This document shows positions 29,776 to 38,486 of a DNA stretch of 64,000 nucleotides, piece by piece. The translations under genes were made by a program, and so were the position numbers. Every line of letters begins with the position of its first letter. The first letter of the stretch is position 1. This DNA is from Oceanospirillum sediminis. Lineage in GTDB: Bacteria > Pseudomonadota > Gammaproteobacteria > Pseudomonadales > Halomonadaceae. Under the pieces are notes generated by a model that had not been told where the DNA came from, did no database searches, and was given only the letters and a program-made list of their open reading frames with translations. The stretch spans positions 62,001-126,000 of the forward strand of contig NZ_JACJFM010000011.1 in assembly GCF_014164585.1 (NCBI RefSeq), in the 5' to 3' direction.

Positions 29776-30051
29776 TTAGTTATGTGTCTGATCAGTCAGT
29801 GTGATGGCCTGTTGCCAGATGGACAGGATTTCTTGTTGATCCTCTGTTGATAGCTGATCTTCCTGAAAAACCTGTTGCAGCCATTGACTGAAACTCTGAT
29901 CAAAGTTGCCTTGTTGTTCGTCGTACTCAGCCACCAGGGTAAGTTGTGGAATGATATAACCCAGTGCAAATAACTGTTCTGTCGGAGCTTCCAGCTCCAT
30001 TTTTTTCAGTGTTTCTGAAAGTTGCTCTGCACGTGCGTTAAAGCTGTTCAT
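29776..30051 (-). CDS. yfcL: YfcL family protein
   Basis: The 91-residue product matches the YfcL family in length and in the pattern ELFA-GY-x-LTLA (here QLFALGYIIPQLTLVAEY), followed by a helical C-terminus. No function is known. It lies 48 bases upstream of ppnN on the same strand and could be cotranscribed. Confidence 0.75.
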   Translation of the reverse strand: MNSFNARAEQLSETLKKMELEAPTEQLFALGYIIPQLTLVAEYDEQQGNFDQSFSQWLQQVFQEDQLSTEDQQEILSIWQQAITLTDQTHN

Positions 30052-30307
30052 TGATAACTCGCTGTTTCATAAGATTTTAATTCTAGCCTATGACATAAGC
30101 ATAACATTTGATTTCAGGGAAAGGAGGTTTTTTGCTGTCACTTCTGGTCCGGAGAAGGCAGAGCTACTGACTTTATTCTGTCATTACCTTTAATTCATTA
30201 GTCTAACAGGCTTTTTTGTGTGACTGAGGAGTCTTTTCTTATGAACACTTGTTTTAATTTTTCTTCGGGCCTTGTGATATCTGGCCTTCCGGCTGGTAGG
30301 TTGCTCT

Positions 30308-30323
30308 ATGACTTTTAAGTCAT
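30308..30323. promoter_or_regulatory. Perfect dyad 1 upstream of permease
   Basis: ATGACTTTTAAGTCAT has seven-base arms with a two-base centre. A similar site follows 35 bases later, suggesting a pair of operators for a dimeric regulator. Confidence 0.4.
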
Positions 30324-30342
30324 TGATTTTTAAGATTGTGCT

Positions 30343-30358
30343 GTGACTTTTGGGTCAT
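30343..30358. promoter_or_regulatory. Related dyad 2 upstream of permease
   Basis: GTGACTTTTGGGTCAT repeats dyad 1 with three base changes, at a centre-to-centre distance of 35 bases. The outer half-sites TGAC/GTCA are kept. Confidence 0.4.
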
Positions 30359-30559
30359 TTTTTCTTCTGACTAAGGTCTAATTTGTTGCGTGTGCGAAAA
30401 AAAAGTAAAACATTCCGGCGTTAAGCTCTGGCTTAAAAAGATAATTATAAAATTTCAGAGTACTTAACCAGTACAGACTGGCCTGATAGCTTGTTTTTCA
30501 GGTAGTCAGTCTGTGTGAACAGCAAAAAAAATAACTGAAATAAATTAACAGGTGTGACT

Positions 30560-31936
30560 GTGCTATTAAAACGCAACCACGGAGAAGAGCATCCGTACTG
30601 GCCGGCAGGGCCATTTAAAATTCGCTTGCCATTCATTCATTATCGCTGGGAAGTGGCAGAAACCGTTCAGGGGATGGTGATGTTTGTGGTCGGTATGGCC
30701 ATGATTCCTCTGCTACAGAAATATCTGGGGCTGCCTTATGATGTGGCTCTGGCCTATGTCGTGATTTGCGGAATTGGCTTTATGCTGCCTAACCTGTTAG
30801 GTGTGCCTTTTGTGCCGGGCTGGATTACACCAGCAATTCCCGTGGTGTTACTATTTATTGGTGGCTTTGAGCCAGGGCCGGATGCGATTAAAGCTCTGGT
30901 GGCACTTCAGCTGATGGTGACGGTTATCTTCCTGTTTATGGGGGTAACCCGATTAGGCTCTAAGCTGGTTAATTCGATTCCGGATTCTATTAAAGCAGGT
31001 ATTCTGTTGGGAGCAGGTATTGCCGCTATCACCGGTGAAATCAGTGAAGGTGGTCGAGCTTATAATACACCGATTTCTCTGGGACTGGGTGCGCTTATCA
31101 CCGCTTTTGTTCTGTTCTCCCTGTCTTTCCGCGATTGGGTAGAAACTCACCGTTGGGCTAAGACCATCGCAGGTTATGGTATGGTACCAGGTATGCTGAT
31201 TGCTATGGCGATTGGCTGGGGTGTCGGTGAGTACAAGCTGCCAGACGTTGAGTTTGGTATCTCCAGTCCTGACTTTACAGGCATCTGGGATTACCTGCCA
31301 TTCACAATCGGTATGCCTGGTATGGATCTGATGATAGCAGCGATACCAACGGCAATTATTGCTTATATCATCGCCTTTGGTGATATCATTGTGGGCCAGA
31401 GTCTGCTGAGCCGTGTTGATCACCTGCGTCCCGATGAAAAGATTGAAGTAGATGTGGATCGTGTACATCTGGTAACAGGTCTGCGTAATCTGATGCACTC
31501 TTTCCTGGCACCTTATCCTGGTCTTGCAGGGCCTCTGTTTACCGGTGCGATGGCAACCATTGCTGAACGTTATCGTTATGGCCGCAGTGCTATGGATACG
31601 ATCTATTCTGGTGCTGGTATCTTCTGGATCGTGGGTTTCATTGCACTGTTTGTGCTACCGCTGATTACTCTGTTCAAGCCAGTGCTGCCGATTGCACTGT
31701 CGATCACTCTGTTGATTACAGGGTATCTGTGTATTGCAGTAGCCGTAGAACAGATTGATAACGCAACTTCTATGGGCGTTGCGGGTCTGATGGGGGTTGT
31801 CCTTGCTGTACATGGTGCAGCCTGGGGACTGGGTACAGGGCTGGTGCTGTACTTCCTGATTGAATACCGTGCTAATAAAAATGCAAAACCGGAAGAGCCT
31901 ATTCATGTAGAAGAAAACGCCGTATCGAATGATTGA
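30560..31936 (+). CDS. NCS2-type (xanthine/uracil permease-like) membrane transporter
   Basis: The roughly 458-residue protein has 12 or more hydrophobic helices and the fold pattern of the SLC23/NCS2 nucleobase permeases or the related SulP proteins, with an N-terminal conserved PYWPAGPFKIRLPFIHYRWE-type block before the first helix. The substrate cannot be assigned. An AGG at 30550-30552 is seven bases before the GTG at 30560; the GTG at 30554 is too close to it. A strong terminator follows. The gene stands alone after a long leader. Confidence 0.7.
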   Translation: MLLKRNHGEEHPYWPAGPFKIRLPFIHYRWEVAETVQGMVMFVVGMAMIPLLQKYLGLPYDVALAYVVICGIGFMLPNLLGVPFVPGWITPAIPVVLLFIGGFEPGPDAIKALVALQLMVTVIFLFMGVTRLGSKLVNSIPDSIKAGILLGAGIAAITGEISEGGRAYNTPISLGLGALITAFVLFSLSFRDWVETHRWAKTIAGYGMVPGMLIAMAIGWGVGEYKLPDVEFGISSPDFTGIWDYLPFTIGMPGMDLMIAAIPTAIIAYIIAFGDIIVGQSLLSRVDHLRPDEKIEVDVDRVHLVTGLRNLMHSFLAPYPGLAGPLFTGAMATIAERYRYGRSAMDTIYSGAGIFWIVGFIALFVLPLITLFKPVLPIALSITLLITGYLCIAVAVEQIDNATSMGVAGLMGVVLAVHGAAWGLGTGLVLYFLIEYRANKNAKPEEPIHVEENAVSND

Positions 31937-31963
31937 TTCGATATAGCTATTGGCTTTTAAGCT

Positions 31964-31998
31964 GCCTCTGTCCTGATTTATCAGGCAGAGGCTGTTTT
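31964..31998 (+). terminator. Terminator after the permease gene
   Basis: GCCTCTG and CAGAGGC enclose an inner CCTGA/TCAGG stem with a TTTA loop and a single bulged T; TGTTTT follows. The stem ends at 31992. Confidence 0.85.
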
Positions 31999-32189
31999 GT
32001 ATCTGGCTGTTAATGGAAGCCAGCCAGGTTTTAACTTGCTCCACCAGAGCTGCCGTGCAATTACCTTTTAGCAAAAAAACGCGTAAACCCATCAGCTAAT
32101 GGGGACAGGGAGCCGTCACCTCATCCTTGCCAGAAATATTGATGACGATTGATAATGTCGTAGGAACTATTGAAGTATGGTTGGGTTTT

Positions 32190-32852
32190 ATGACTGCAGA
32201 TTTGTTCAGTAGTACTCAGAATGAAGGATGTGCAGAGTATTTTTCAGAATATACCTGTCTGTTCAGGGGCGGTTTACTTTCCCGGATGGATGATATTATT
32301 TCTGAGCTGGAAAACCTTTTGCTTTCAGAACCTTTTCGTCGGGTTGTGACTCCCGCTGGTAACCTGATGTCAGTGAGCATGAGCAGTTGCGGCGCATGGG
32401 GCTGGACATCGGATCATGCAGGATATCGTTATGTATCCATAAGTCCTGCGACCGGGATGCCATGGCCTGATATGCCGGTTACTTTTTATCAGCTGGCTGT
32501 CTATTTTGCTGGTCAGGCCGGTTATCATGATTTCAAACCGGACAGCTGTCTGATCAACTGTTATCGACCGGGCAGTATAATGGGATTACACCAGGATAAA
32601 GATGAAGCAGATTTATCTGCCCCTGTTGTCTCTTTCTCGCTGGGGCCCGGAGCCGAGTTTATGTGGGGAGGAACTGAGCGGAGCATGCCATGGCACACTA
32701 TTCACTTATATCATGGCGATGTTCTTGTCTGGGGTGGAAAAGATCGCTTACGTTTTCATGGTGTCAGGCGTGTATTGCCCGAGTGGAACCCGTGGACAGG
32801 GGACTGTCGGATCAACCTTACTTTCCGTAAAACAGAACAATCCAATCTTTGA
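32190..32852 (+). CDS. alkB: AlkB, DNA oxidative demethylase
   Basis: AlkB uses Fe(II) and 2-oxoglutarate to reverse 1-methyladenine and 3-methylcytosine damage. From the ATG at 32190 the product has 220 residues, with iron ligands His134, Asp136 (LHQDKDE) and His190 (FHGVRR) and the 2-oxoglutarate-binding arginines Arg207 and Arg213 in RINLTFR. These match E. coli positions 131, 133, 187, 204 and 210 with a constant offset of three. Earlier in-frame starts (TTG 32127, ATG 32142) exist. There is no ada gene beside it and I see no LexA or Ada box. Confidence 0.94.
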   Translation: MTADLFSSTQNEGCAEYFSEYTCLFRGGLLSRMDDIISELENLLLSEPFRRVVTPAGNLMSVSMSSCGAWGWTSDHAGYRYVSISPATGMPWPDMPVTFYQLAVYFAGQAGYHDFKPDSCLINCYRPGSIMGLHQDKDEADLSAPVVSFSLGPGAEFMWGGTERSMPWHTIHLYHGDVLVWGGKDRLRFHGVRRVLPEWNPWTGDCRINLTFRKTEQSNL

Positions 32853-32867
32853 TCTGTGTCGTGGGAG

Positions 32868-34403
32868 TCAGGTATTCTGGTGTTGTTGATATCCTTTGGT
32901 CGGATTGGCGATCCTAAAGCGACCTTTCCCTGCTTTCTTGGCCAGATACATGGCGCTATCAGCAGCTTGTATCAGATTATCTGCTTTATCGTGATGGTCC
33001 GGGTATATTGATATTCCTATGCTACAGGAAACAGAGACTGATACACCTTCATGCAACAAAACCGGACGACTGATCTCTTGTATCAGTTTTTCAGACGTGC
33101 GGCAGGCATCTTCCGGTTTGCCAATCTGATGAAGAACAACGGCAAACTCATCCCCGCCAAGACGTCCTGCTGTGTCGGATTGCCTGACCTGCTGCCTTAT
33201 TCTGTCTGCTATTTCTTTCAGCAGTAAATCTCCGGCTTTATGGCCATAGTTGTCATTGATTGTCTTGAAACCATCCAGATCAATAAACAGAACGGAAAGG
33301 CGTTCCTGATTGCGTCTGGCAATACGAATAGCCTGCTGCAGCCGATCAAAAAACAGGTTTCTGTTTGGCAGATCGGTCAGAGTGTCGTGGTTAGCGAGAT
33401 GTTCGAGCTGATAACTGGCCTGTCTCTGTCGGGTAATATCCTGATGAATACCGGCAATACGTAAAGGATGACCACGAGGATCTCTCTCGACAACTTTACC
33501 TTTTTCCATAACCCAGACCCAGTGTCCTTCTTTGTGTCGGACGCGAATTTCTGCTTCATAGCCATCGAGAATACCATCAAAGTGCTGGCGCAATTTTTTA
33601 TCCGCTGATGAGAGGTCATCTGAATGGATCATTTTCTGACGCCATGAATGATTTAATGGCGATAGCTCATCCCTGGTATAACCCATAATATCTGCCCAGC
33701 GTTCATTGATAGTTATCTCGCCTGTGCGAATATCCTGTTCCCATGTGCCTGCGTTAGTACTCCAGATAACTTCGTTGAGGCGTTCTTTCTCAATCGATAG
33801 GGCCTTTCGGGTAATGCGGCTTCGCTGCAAGAGAACCATCAGGCCAGCTGAGCTTAATACCAGAAGCAGAATGATCAGCAGAAGCAAAGTGCGTTGAGAT
33901 TGATCCTTCTCTCTGAGTTGAAAAAGCTGTTCTTCAACCATTTGTTCCAGACGATTCTGATAATGCCACAAGGTATCTTCTGTTTTTCTGAATTTGGATA
34001 TATCCCTGATAATAGAAAATAACAGGGATTCTCCCTGATAGGTAACCGGAATAGAGGATACTTCAACAGTATGGATCTTGCCCGATGCCAGTTTATGTCT
34101 GAAAATAAAGTAATTGCGATTTTCCCTGGCGGCCAGAGCCCTTTCTTCTGCAACGGCTTTAGGACTCAGGGCATTTATTTGCTGGATACTCATTTGCTCC
34201 AGTTGTTTCCGGGGATAACCATAAAACCGGGTTGCAGCCGGATTAGCCCGAATAATTTTTCCTGAACCGGGATTGATCAACAGCATCACAGTCTGATGTT
34301 TATCAAAAATCTCTTCCATGCTGGTATTACCCGCTACAGCACGGCTGCTCAGCATTAAAACGCTGAGTATGGCCAGTAGCATGTGTGGTATCAGAGCTGT
34401 CAT
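32868..34403 (-). CDS. PAS-PAS diguanylate cyclase
   Basis: The 511-residue protein has a signal anchor (about 5-24), a PAS domain (about 28-135), a second membrane helix (about 170-190), a second PAS/PAC (about 210-330) and a GGDEF domain (about 340-500). The signature GGDEF is intact and the inhibitory RxxD site (RQSD) lies five residues before it, so it should make c-di-GMP under product inhibition. It converges with alkB, 15 bases apart. Confidence 0.94.
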   Translation of the reverse strand: MTALIPHMLLAILSVLMLSSRAVAGNTSMEEIFDKHQTVMLLINPGSGKIIRANPAATRFYGYPRKQLEQMSIQQINALSPKAVAEERALAARENRNYFIFRHKLASGKIHTVEVSSIPVTYQGESLLFSIIRDISKFRKTEDTLWHYQNRLEQMVEEQLFQLREKDQSQRTLLLLIILLLVLSSAGLMVLLQRSRITRKALSIEKERLNEVIWSTNAGTWEQDIRTGEITINERWADIMGYTRDELSPLNHSWRQKMIHSDDLSSADKKLRQHFDGILDGYEAEIRVRHKEGHWVWVMEKGKVVERDPRGHPLRIAGIHQDITRQRQASYQLEHLANHDTLTDLPNRNLFFDRLQQAIRIARRNQERLSVLFIDLDGFKTINDNYGHKAGDLLLKEIADRIRQQVRQSDTAGRLGGDEFAVVLHQIGKPEDACRTSEKLIQEISRPVLLHEGVSVSVSCSIGISIYPDHHDKADNLIQAADSAMYLAKKAGKGRFRIANPTKGYQQHQNT

Positions 34404-34470
34404 GGTGATAAATATCCTTGTGACGAGTCAGGGCTCTTGCCTGTTATCCTCTGAATAAACAGGATGAATA

Positions 34471-35247
34471 TCAGGCTGGCCTTATTCTGTACCAGTTGTC
34501 TTGTTCAGATACAATGACAGGTATGTCATACAATAGGCTAATATTGGTACTGGTCAGTATTCGGGCTTTATCGCCGTCAGCAACTATTTTGCCTTGTTTG
34601 ATCAGCACGACTCGTTGCACTTCCGGAATAATCTCATCCAGATGATGGGTCACCAGTATTAAAGAATGATCGGGGCGGCAAAAGTTGCGCATCTGTTTTA
34701 ATAAAGCAAATGCTGCGCCAGGATCCAGACCGCTGGAAGGCTCATCAAATATAAGAGCTTCAGGCTGATGAATCAGCGCTCTGGCCAGCAAAAGTCGTCT
34801 TTGCTGACCTGTAGATAAACGCTGGTACATAATACTTTCAGCCTGAATGATACCCAGCTGTTTCATGGTTTGCAGGGCCTGAGTGCGTTGTTCATCTGTC
34901 GCCTGAAGGTGTCCATGCTGCCCAACAGAACCAAAAAAACCGGATAAGACAACGTCAAGACCCGTGCAATAAGGGGTGTAATCCGCTTGCAGATCCTGAG
35001 AAAGTAAACCAATCTTTTTTCTCAGCTCCCATAGATTGATAGTTTCGCTGCCATAGAGGCGTATGTAGCTGTTTTCTTTGACAACAGGATATATTTCCCG
35101 GGTGATCAGCTTCAGTAAAGTACTTTTGCCTGCTCCGTTCGGGCCAAGTACAGCGATCTTTTCACCTTGTTCAATTTGCAGATTCAATCCATTGAATATT
35201 TTGTTCTGGTTTACCCAGGCGTCAGCATTTCTGATATCCAGTAACAT
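34471..35247 (-). CDS. ABC transporter ATP-binding protein
   Basis: From the ATG at 35247 (MLLDIRNADAW) the product has 258 residues; a longer frame begins at 35289. It has Walker A GPNGAGKST, a signature reading LSTGQQRRLLLARAL, Walker B LIFDEPSSGLDP and the switch His in VTHHLDEI. No permease gene is adjacent, so it may work with a distant permease or in a non-transport role. The substrate is unknown. It is upstream of the diguanylate cyclase gene on the same strand, 67 bases away. Confidence 0.88.
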   Translation of the reverse strand: MLLDIRNADAWVNQNKIFNGLNLQIEQGEKIAVLGPNGAGKSTLLKLITREIYPVVKENSYIRLYGSETINLWELRKKIGLLSQDLQADYTPYCTGLDVVLSGFFGSVGQHGHLQATDEQRTQALQTMKQLGIIQAESIMYQRLSTGQQRRLLLARALIHQPEALIFDEPSSGLDPGAAFALLKQMRNFCRPDHSLILVTHHLDEIIPEVQRVVLIKQGKIVADGDKARILTSTNISLLYDIPVIVSEQDNWYRIRPA

Positions 35248-35493
35248 AATTTCGCTTATATCTTCATTTAAATAGGGTATTAATATCACATACAGAAACG
35301 GAAAGGATCAGATAAGGCGATTAAATCGATGCAAAGTCTGTAGAAATGTTTGTATCAGAAATTATTGGGGAACCGGGTTTATGGCTATCTGATAAATGTT
35401 GGCTTTTGTTGTACAATAGCGCGTTTTATCATTGCATCGCTCTGTCATCTTGTTGTCAGGGGCGTTTCTTCGCAAACAGATTAATTGGTTGTT

Positions 35494-37920
35494 ATGAGTT
35501 ATCAGGTTCTTGCCCGCAAGTGGCGTCCGAAAAATTTTCATGAACTGGTTGGCCAGGATCATGTTCGAAAAGCTCTGGTCAGTGCTCTGGATAACAACCG
35601 GTTGCATCATGCTTACCTGTTTACCGGAACTCGTGGTGTTGGGAAAACGACTATTGCACGTATTATTTCTAAGTGCCTGAATTGTGAGACAGGTATCACA
35701 TCAATACCCTGTGGAGAGTGCACGAGTTGCCGCGAGATCGATGAGGGACGTTTTGTCGATCTGATTGAAGTGGATGCGGCTTCCAGGACAAAGGTTGAAG
35801 ATACGCGGGAGCTGCTGGATAACGTCCAGTATGCGCCTTCCCGTGGTCGATTTAAGGTGTACCTGATCGATGAGGTACACATGCTGTCTACGCACAGCTT
35901 TAATGCGTTACTGAAGACCCTGGAAGAGCCACCGCCTCATGTGAAGTTTCTGTTGGCAACGACAGATCCGCAGAAACTGCCTGTGACAGTGTTGTCGCGT
36001 TGTCTTCAATTCAGCCTTAAAAATATGCCACCGGAACGTGTGGTGGAGCATCTGAGTAATGTTCTTACTCAAGAGCAGATCCCATACGAAGATGCTGCGT
36101 TGTGGCAATTGGGTCGTGCAGCAGATGGCAGTATGCGCGATGCTCTGAGTCTGACGGATCAGGCGATTGCTTATGGTCAGGGAAGTATTGATGCGTCTCA
36201 GGTCAGTGAAATGCTGGGGCTGGTTGATCATCGCCATATCTCTGGTTTGATTGAGCATCTTATTAATAAAGATGCCGCGGCTGTTTTGTCTGAAGTTGGG
36301 CGTTTATCTGAGCAGGCTGCTGATTTTGAAACGATTCTCTCTGATATTGCGATGTATCTGCATCGTATGGCTATTGGCCAGTTATTGCCGGATGCTGTGG
36401 ATAATGCGCTGGGAGACCGGGAGCAGGTTCTGAATCATGCCAGCCGAATGACGGCTGAAGATTTGCAGCTTTATTATCAGATTGCGATAAAGAGTCAGGA
36501 GGACCTTCCCCTGGCGCCTGATAGCCGCACCGGATTTGAAATGGCTATGATTCGGATGCTAGCATTTGCACCCCAGGGGGTACCTGTAGCCTCGTCTGGC
36601 TTGCCTGCCCAGAATCAGAATATTTCTCCTGCTTCAGCAATTAGTGCCAATCTGACAGGTAACAGAACAGTATTGCAGGCTCCAGCTCCAGCTCCAGCTC
36701 CAGCTCCAGCTCCAGCTCCGCATGAATCTGTTTTGCCGGTGAGTTCAGTGCAAAATTTGCCTGATCATTCTTTTGATTCAGGCGATAAAAAAAAAGCGGC
36801 TGAATCTGTAATACCGGCACCTGAAAATACGCCTGCAGCTCAGGAAAATACAGTTGCTCCATCAGGTATTCGGTTACCTGAATTTCCAGGAATGCCTGGC
36901 CAGGATTCAGGAACAAAAAAAGAAGTTGTTCATTCTGAGGCGGAGCCTTCTGTTCTCAATACAGAAGATTCCCAGAATATTTCTGCTGTTTTGTCAGAAG
37001 GACACCAAAATGCTGAATCTGTACCTGAACATGTAGCTCCTGTCAGAAATGAGGAGGCTGTTACTCAGCCTCAGCCTGTCAGTGATGTTCCTCCATGGGA
37101 GGATTTCCCCGTTATTCCTGATGAGCAGCTGCCTCATACGCAGCCAGAGCAGCAGATGAATGAGAGGGTTGATCTTCCAGGGGCAGAGTCTGGTCAGGCA
37201 AATAATGAATCTGAGATGGCTTCTGTACCAGTAACAGCCGATGTGGCTGATATTGATATGACGGTTGCTGTTGCAGGCGAGTCTGTAGTGGTGCAGAGCG
37301 ATGTTAGCCCTGATCCATATCAACAGATGATGCCTGATACTGATCAGCAACCCTTTGTTGCTGAAGATAATATTCCTGCACCTGCACCTGCACCTGCACC
37401 TGCACCTGCACCTGCACCTGCACCTGCACCTGCACCTGCACCTGCACCTGCACCTGCACCTGCACCCCAGGATCAAGCTTCCGCCAGTATTCAGTCTGCA
37501 ATAACACCTTTAGTGGGTCCTTGCCCTCAACAACTAGAGGATAATAAGGACTGGCTGAAAGCCTTTGCGCATCTGGAGCTTGCCGGGTTAGAGAGAACGC
37601 TGGCTCAAAATGCGGCATTAGTGAAAAAAGAGGGTAACCATCTGTATTTTGAGGTTCAGCTGGTTGGGCCTGAATTTGCAACAGCTGAACGCATTACACA
37701 GTGGCAATCAGCACTGCAGCGGTTGTTTGATCAGCCTTTTACTATTGAAGTTGCCTCTTCGAGGACCCATATAGATACTCCGGCTGCCAGAGAAGAACAG
37801 CTGAAAGCTCTGAGAAAACATGAGGCACAGCAGGTATTCGTCCAGGATGAATATGTCCAGGATCTGGTTATTGAATTCGGAGCAGAAATAGACGCTGATT
37901 CTATTGAGCCTCTGATTTAA
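35494..37920 (+). CDS. dnaX: DNA polymerase III subunit tau (and probable gamma) DnaX
   Basis: DnaX is the clamp-loader ATPase; tau also links helicase and polymerase. From the ATG at 35494 the product has 808 residues, against 643 in E. coli. The N-terminal part has Walker A GTRGVGKTT, the zinc module CLNCETG...CGECTSC, Walker B LIDEVHML and sensor 1 followed by LSRCLQF. An A9 run at codons 432-434 (36787-36795) precedes stops in both other frames, which would give a gamma-like product of about 436 residues. The tau-specific region is enlarged by acidic, Pro/Ala-rich sequence, including two AP dipeptide tracts, before the C-terminal polymerase-binding domain (about 670-808). Confidence 0.97.
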   Translation: MSYQVLARKWRPKNFHELVGQDHVRKALVSALDNNRLHHAYLFTGTRGVGKTTIARIISKCLNCETGITSIPCGECTSCREIDEGRFVDLIEVDAASRTKVEDTRELLDNVQYAPSRGRFKVYLIDEVHMLSTHSFNALLKTLEEPPPHVKFLLATTDPQKLPVTVLSRCLQFSLKNMPPERVVEHLSNVLTQEQIPYEDAALWQLGRAADGSMRDALSLTDQAIAYGQGSIDASQVSEMLGLVDHRHISGLIEHLINKDAAAVLSEVGRLSEQAADFETILSDIAMYLHRMAIGQLLPDAVDNALGDREQVLNHASRMTAEDLQLYYQIAIKSQEDLPLAPDSRTGFEMAMIRMLAFAPQGVPVASSGLPAQNQNISPASAISANLTGNRTVLQAPAPAPAPAPAPAPHESVLPVSSVQNLPDHSFDSGDKKKAAESVIPAPENTPAAQENTVAPSGIRLPEFPGMPGQDSGTKKEVVHSEAEPSVLNTEDSQNISAVLSEGHQNAESVPEHVAPVRNEEAVTQPQPVSDVPPWEDFPVIPDEQLPHTQPEQQMNERVDLPGAESGQANNESEMASVPVTADVADIDMTVAVAGESVVVQSDVSPDPYQQMMPDTDQQPFVAEDNIPAPAPAPAPAPAPAPAPAPAPAPAPAPAPAPQDQASASIQSAITPLVGPCPQQLEDNKDWLKAFAHLELAGLERTLAQNAALVKKEGNHLYFEVQLVGPEFATAERITQWQSALQRLFDQPFTIEVASSRTHIDTPAAREEQLKALRKHEAQQVFVQDEYVQDLVIEFGAEIDADSIEPLI
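36679..36720 (+). repeat. Hexanucleotide microsatellite (GCTCCA)7 in dnaX
   Basis: Six perfect copies of GCTCCA and one GCTCCG copy encode seven Ala-Pro pairs, at codons 396-409 between the ATPase core and the A9 run. Confidence 0.95.
36787..36795 (+). promoter_or_regulatory. A9 slippery run in dnaX, candidate frameshift site
   Basis: Nine A encode Lys432-434 in the zero frame. A -1 shift reads AGC GGC TGA and stops at 36801-36803; a +1 shift reads CGG CTG AAT CTG TAA. E. coli shifts at A AAA AAG at codons 428-430 of dnaX to make gamma. Only a weak five-pair stem-loop (CCTGA/TCAGG, roughly 36820-36845) and a weak AGG upstream are visible, so transcriptional slippage, as in Thermus dnaX, is an alternative to ribosomal shifting. 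Confidence 0.65.
37375..37464 (+). repeat. Hexanucleotide microsatellite (CCTGCA)15 in dnaX
   Basis: Fifteen perfect copies of CCTGCA (90 bases) encode 15 Pro-Ala pairs in the linker before the C-terminal tau domain. All copies are identical at the DNA level, which suggests recent slippage expansion. Confidence 0.97.
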
Positions 37921-38053
37921 GTGTAAAATTGGAATCTGTTCCGGGATATCCTGCCAGATTGTGTGTAAATTTATTTATATGAATAGCTGTGTAAGGTATG
38001 CGCGGTTATCTGACATTTTAGTAAATAGCGTTTATAAACTTTGAGGTATCACT

Positions 38054-38383
38054 ATGTTTGGTAAAGGCGGTATGGGCGAGCTGATGAAGCAGGCTCAGCA
38101 GATGCAGGAAAAAATGCAGCAGATGCAGGAAGAGGCAGCTAATCAGGAAGTCACAGGTGAGTCTGGTGCCGGAATGGTGAAAGTAACAATGAATGGTCGC
38201 CATGATGTTCGCAATGTCAGTATTGATGAGTCTTTGATGACTGAAGATAAAGAAATGCTGGAAGATCTGCTGGCTGCAGCCGTTAACGATGCTGTCCGTC
38301 GGGTTGAAGAAAACACTCAATCTAAGATGTCAGAATTGACTGGCGGTATGCAGATGCCTCCTGGATTTAAAATGCCATTCTGA
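38054..38383 (+). CDS. ybaB: YbaB/EbfC family nucleoid-associated protein
   Basis: The 109-residue product has the family layout: a helical Met/Gln-rich N-terminus with [11 protein letters not shown], the strand [17 protein letters not shown], and a C-terminal helix ending in [13 protein letters not shown]. YbaB is a DNA-binding protein. The dnaX-ybaB-recR order is widely conserved in bacteria. A GAGGTA site precedes the ATG. Confidence 0.96.
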   Translation: MFGKGGMGELMKQAQQMQEKMQQMQEEAANQEVTGESGAGMVKVTMNGRHDVRNVSIDESLMTEDKEMLEDLLAAAVNDAVRRVEENTQSKMSELTGGMQMPPGFKMPF

Positions 38384-38427
38384 TTCAGAGCAATACATTC
38401 TGATTTGAATAACTGATCATCAGTATA

Positions 38428-38450
38428 ATCCGGGGAATTTTATCCCGGAT
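38428..38450. terminator. Hairpin between ybaB and recR
   Basis: ATCCGGG and CCCGGAT form a perfect seven-pair stem with a nine-base AT-rich loop. No T-run follows, so it may be a processing or attenuating hairpin rather than a full terminator. Confidence 0.4.
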
Positions 38451-38486
38451 TCACAGGATAAGGCGTTTGGTTTTAATGAGGTTGAT

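Larger units (their letters stand above)
30052..30559. other. Long intergenic leader between yfcL and the permease
   Basis: This 508-base AT-rich stretch has no supported gene. It holds several short dyads built on GAC/GTC (30222-30233, 30308-30323, 30343-30358, 30369-30378) and a TTAAGC/GCTTAA palindrome at 30421-30436. I could not match it to a known riboswitch. It most likely contains the control region of the permease gene. Confidence 0.6.

Noticed and set aside
32000-32189. LexA or Ada box upstream of alkB
   Set aside because: No CTGT-N8-ACAG or Ada-like A/B box could be found in the upstream region.
35290-35493. Possible 4.5S SRP RNA gene upstream of dnaX, where some bacteria carry it
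   Set aside because: The conserved GGAAGGAAGCAG-type core loop is absent from this stretch and from 37921-38053.
1505-37464. The hexanucleotide tracts as contingency (phase-variation) switches
   Set aside because: The unit is six bases, so copy changes never alter the frame; on/off switching is not possible. Only length variation remains.
36994-37681. Long minus-strand frames rich in Arg-Cys or Val-Gln repeats opposite dnaX
   Set aside because: They only reflect the CCTGCA microsatellite read in other frames.
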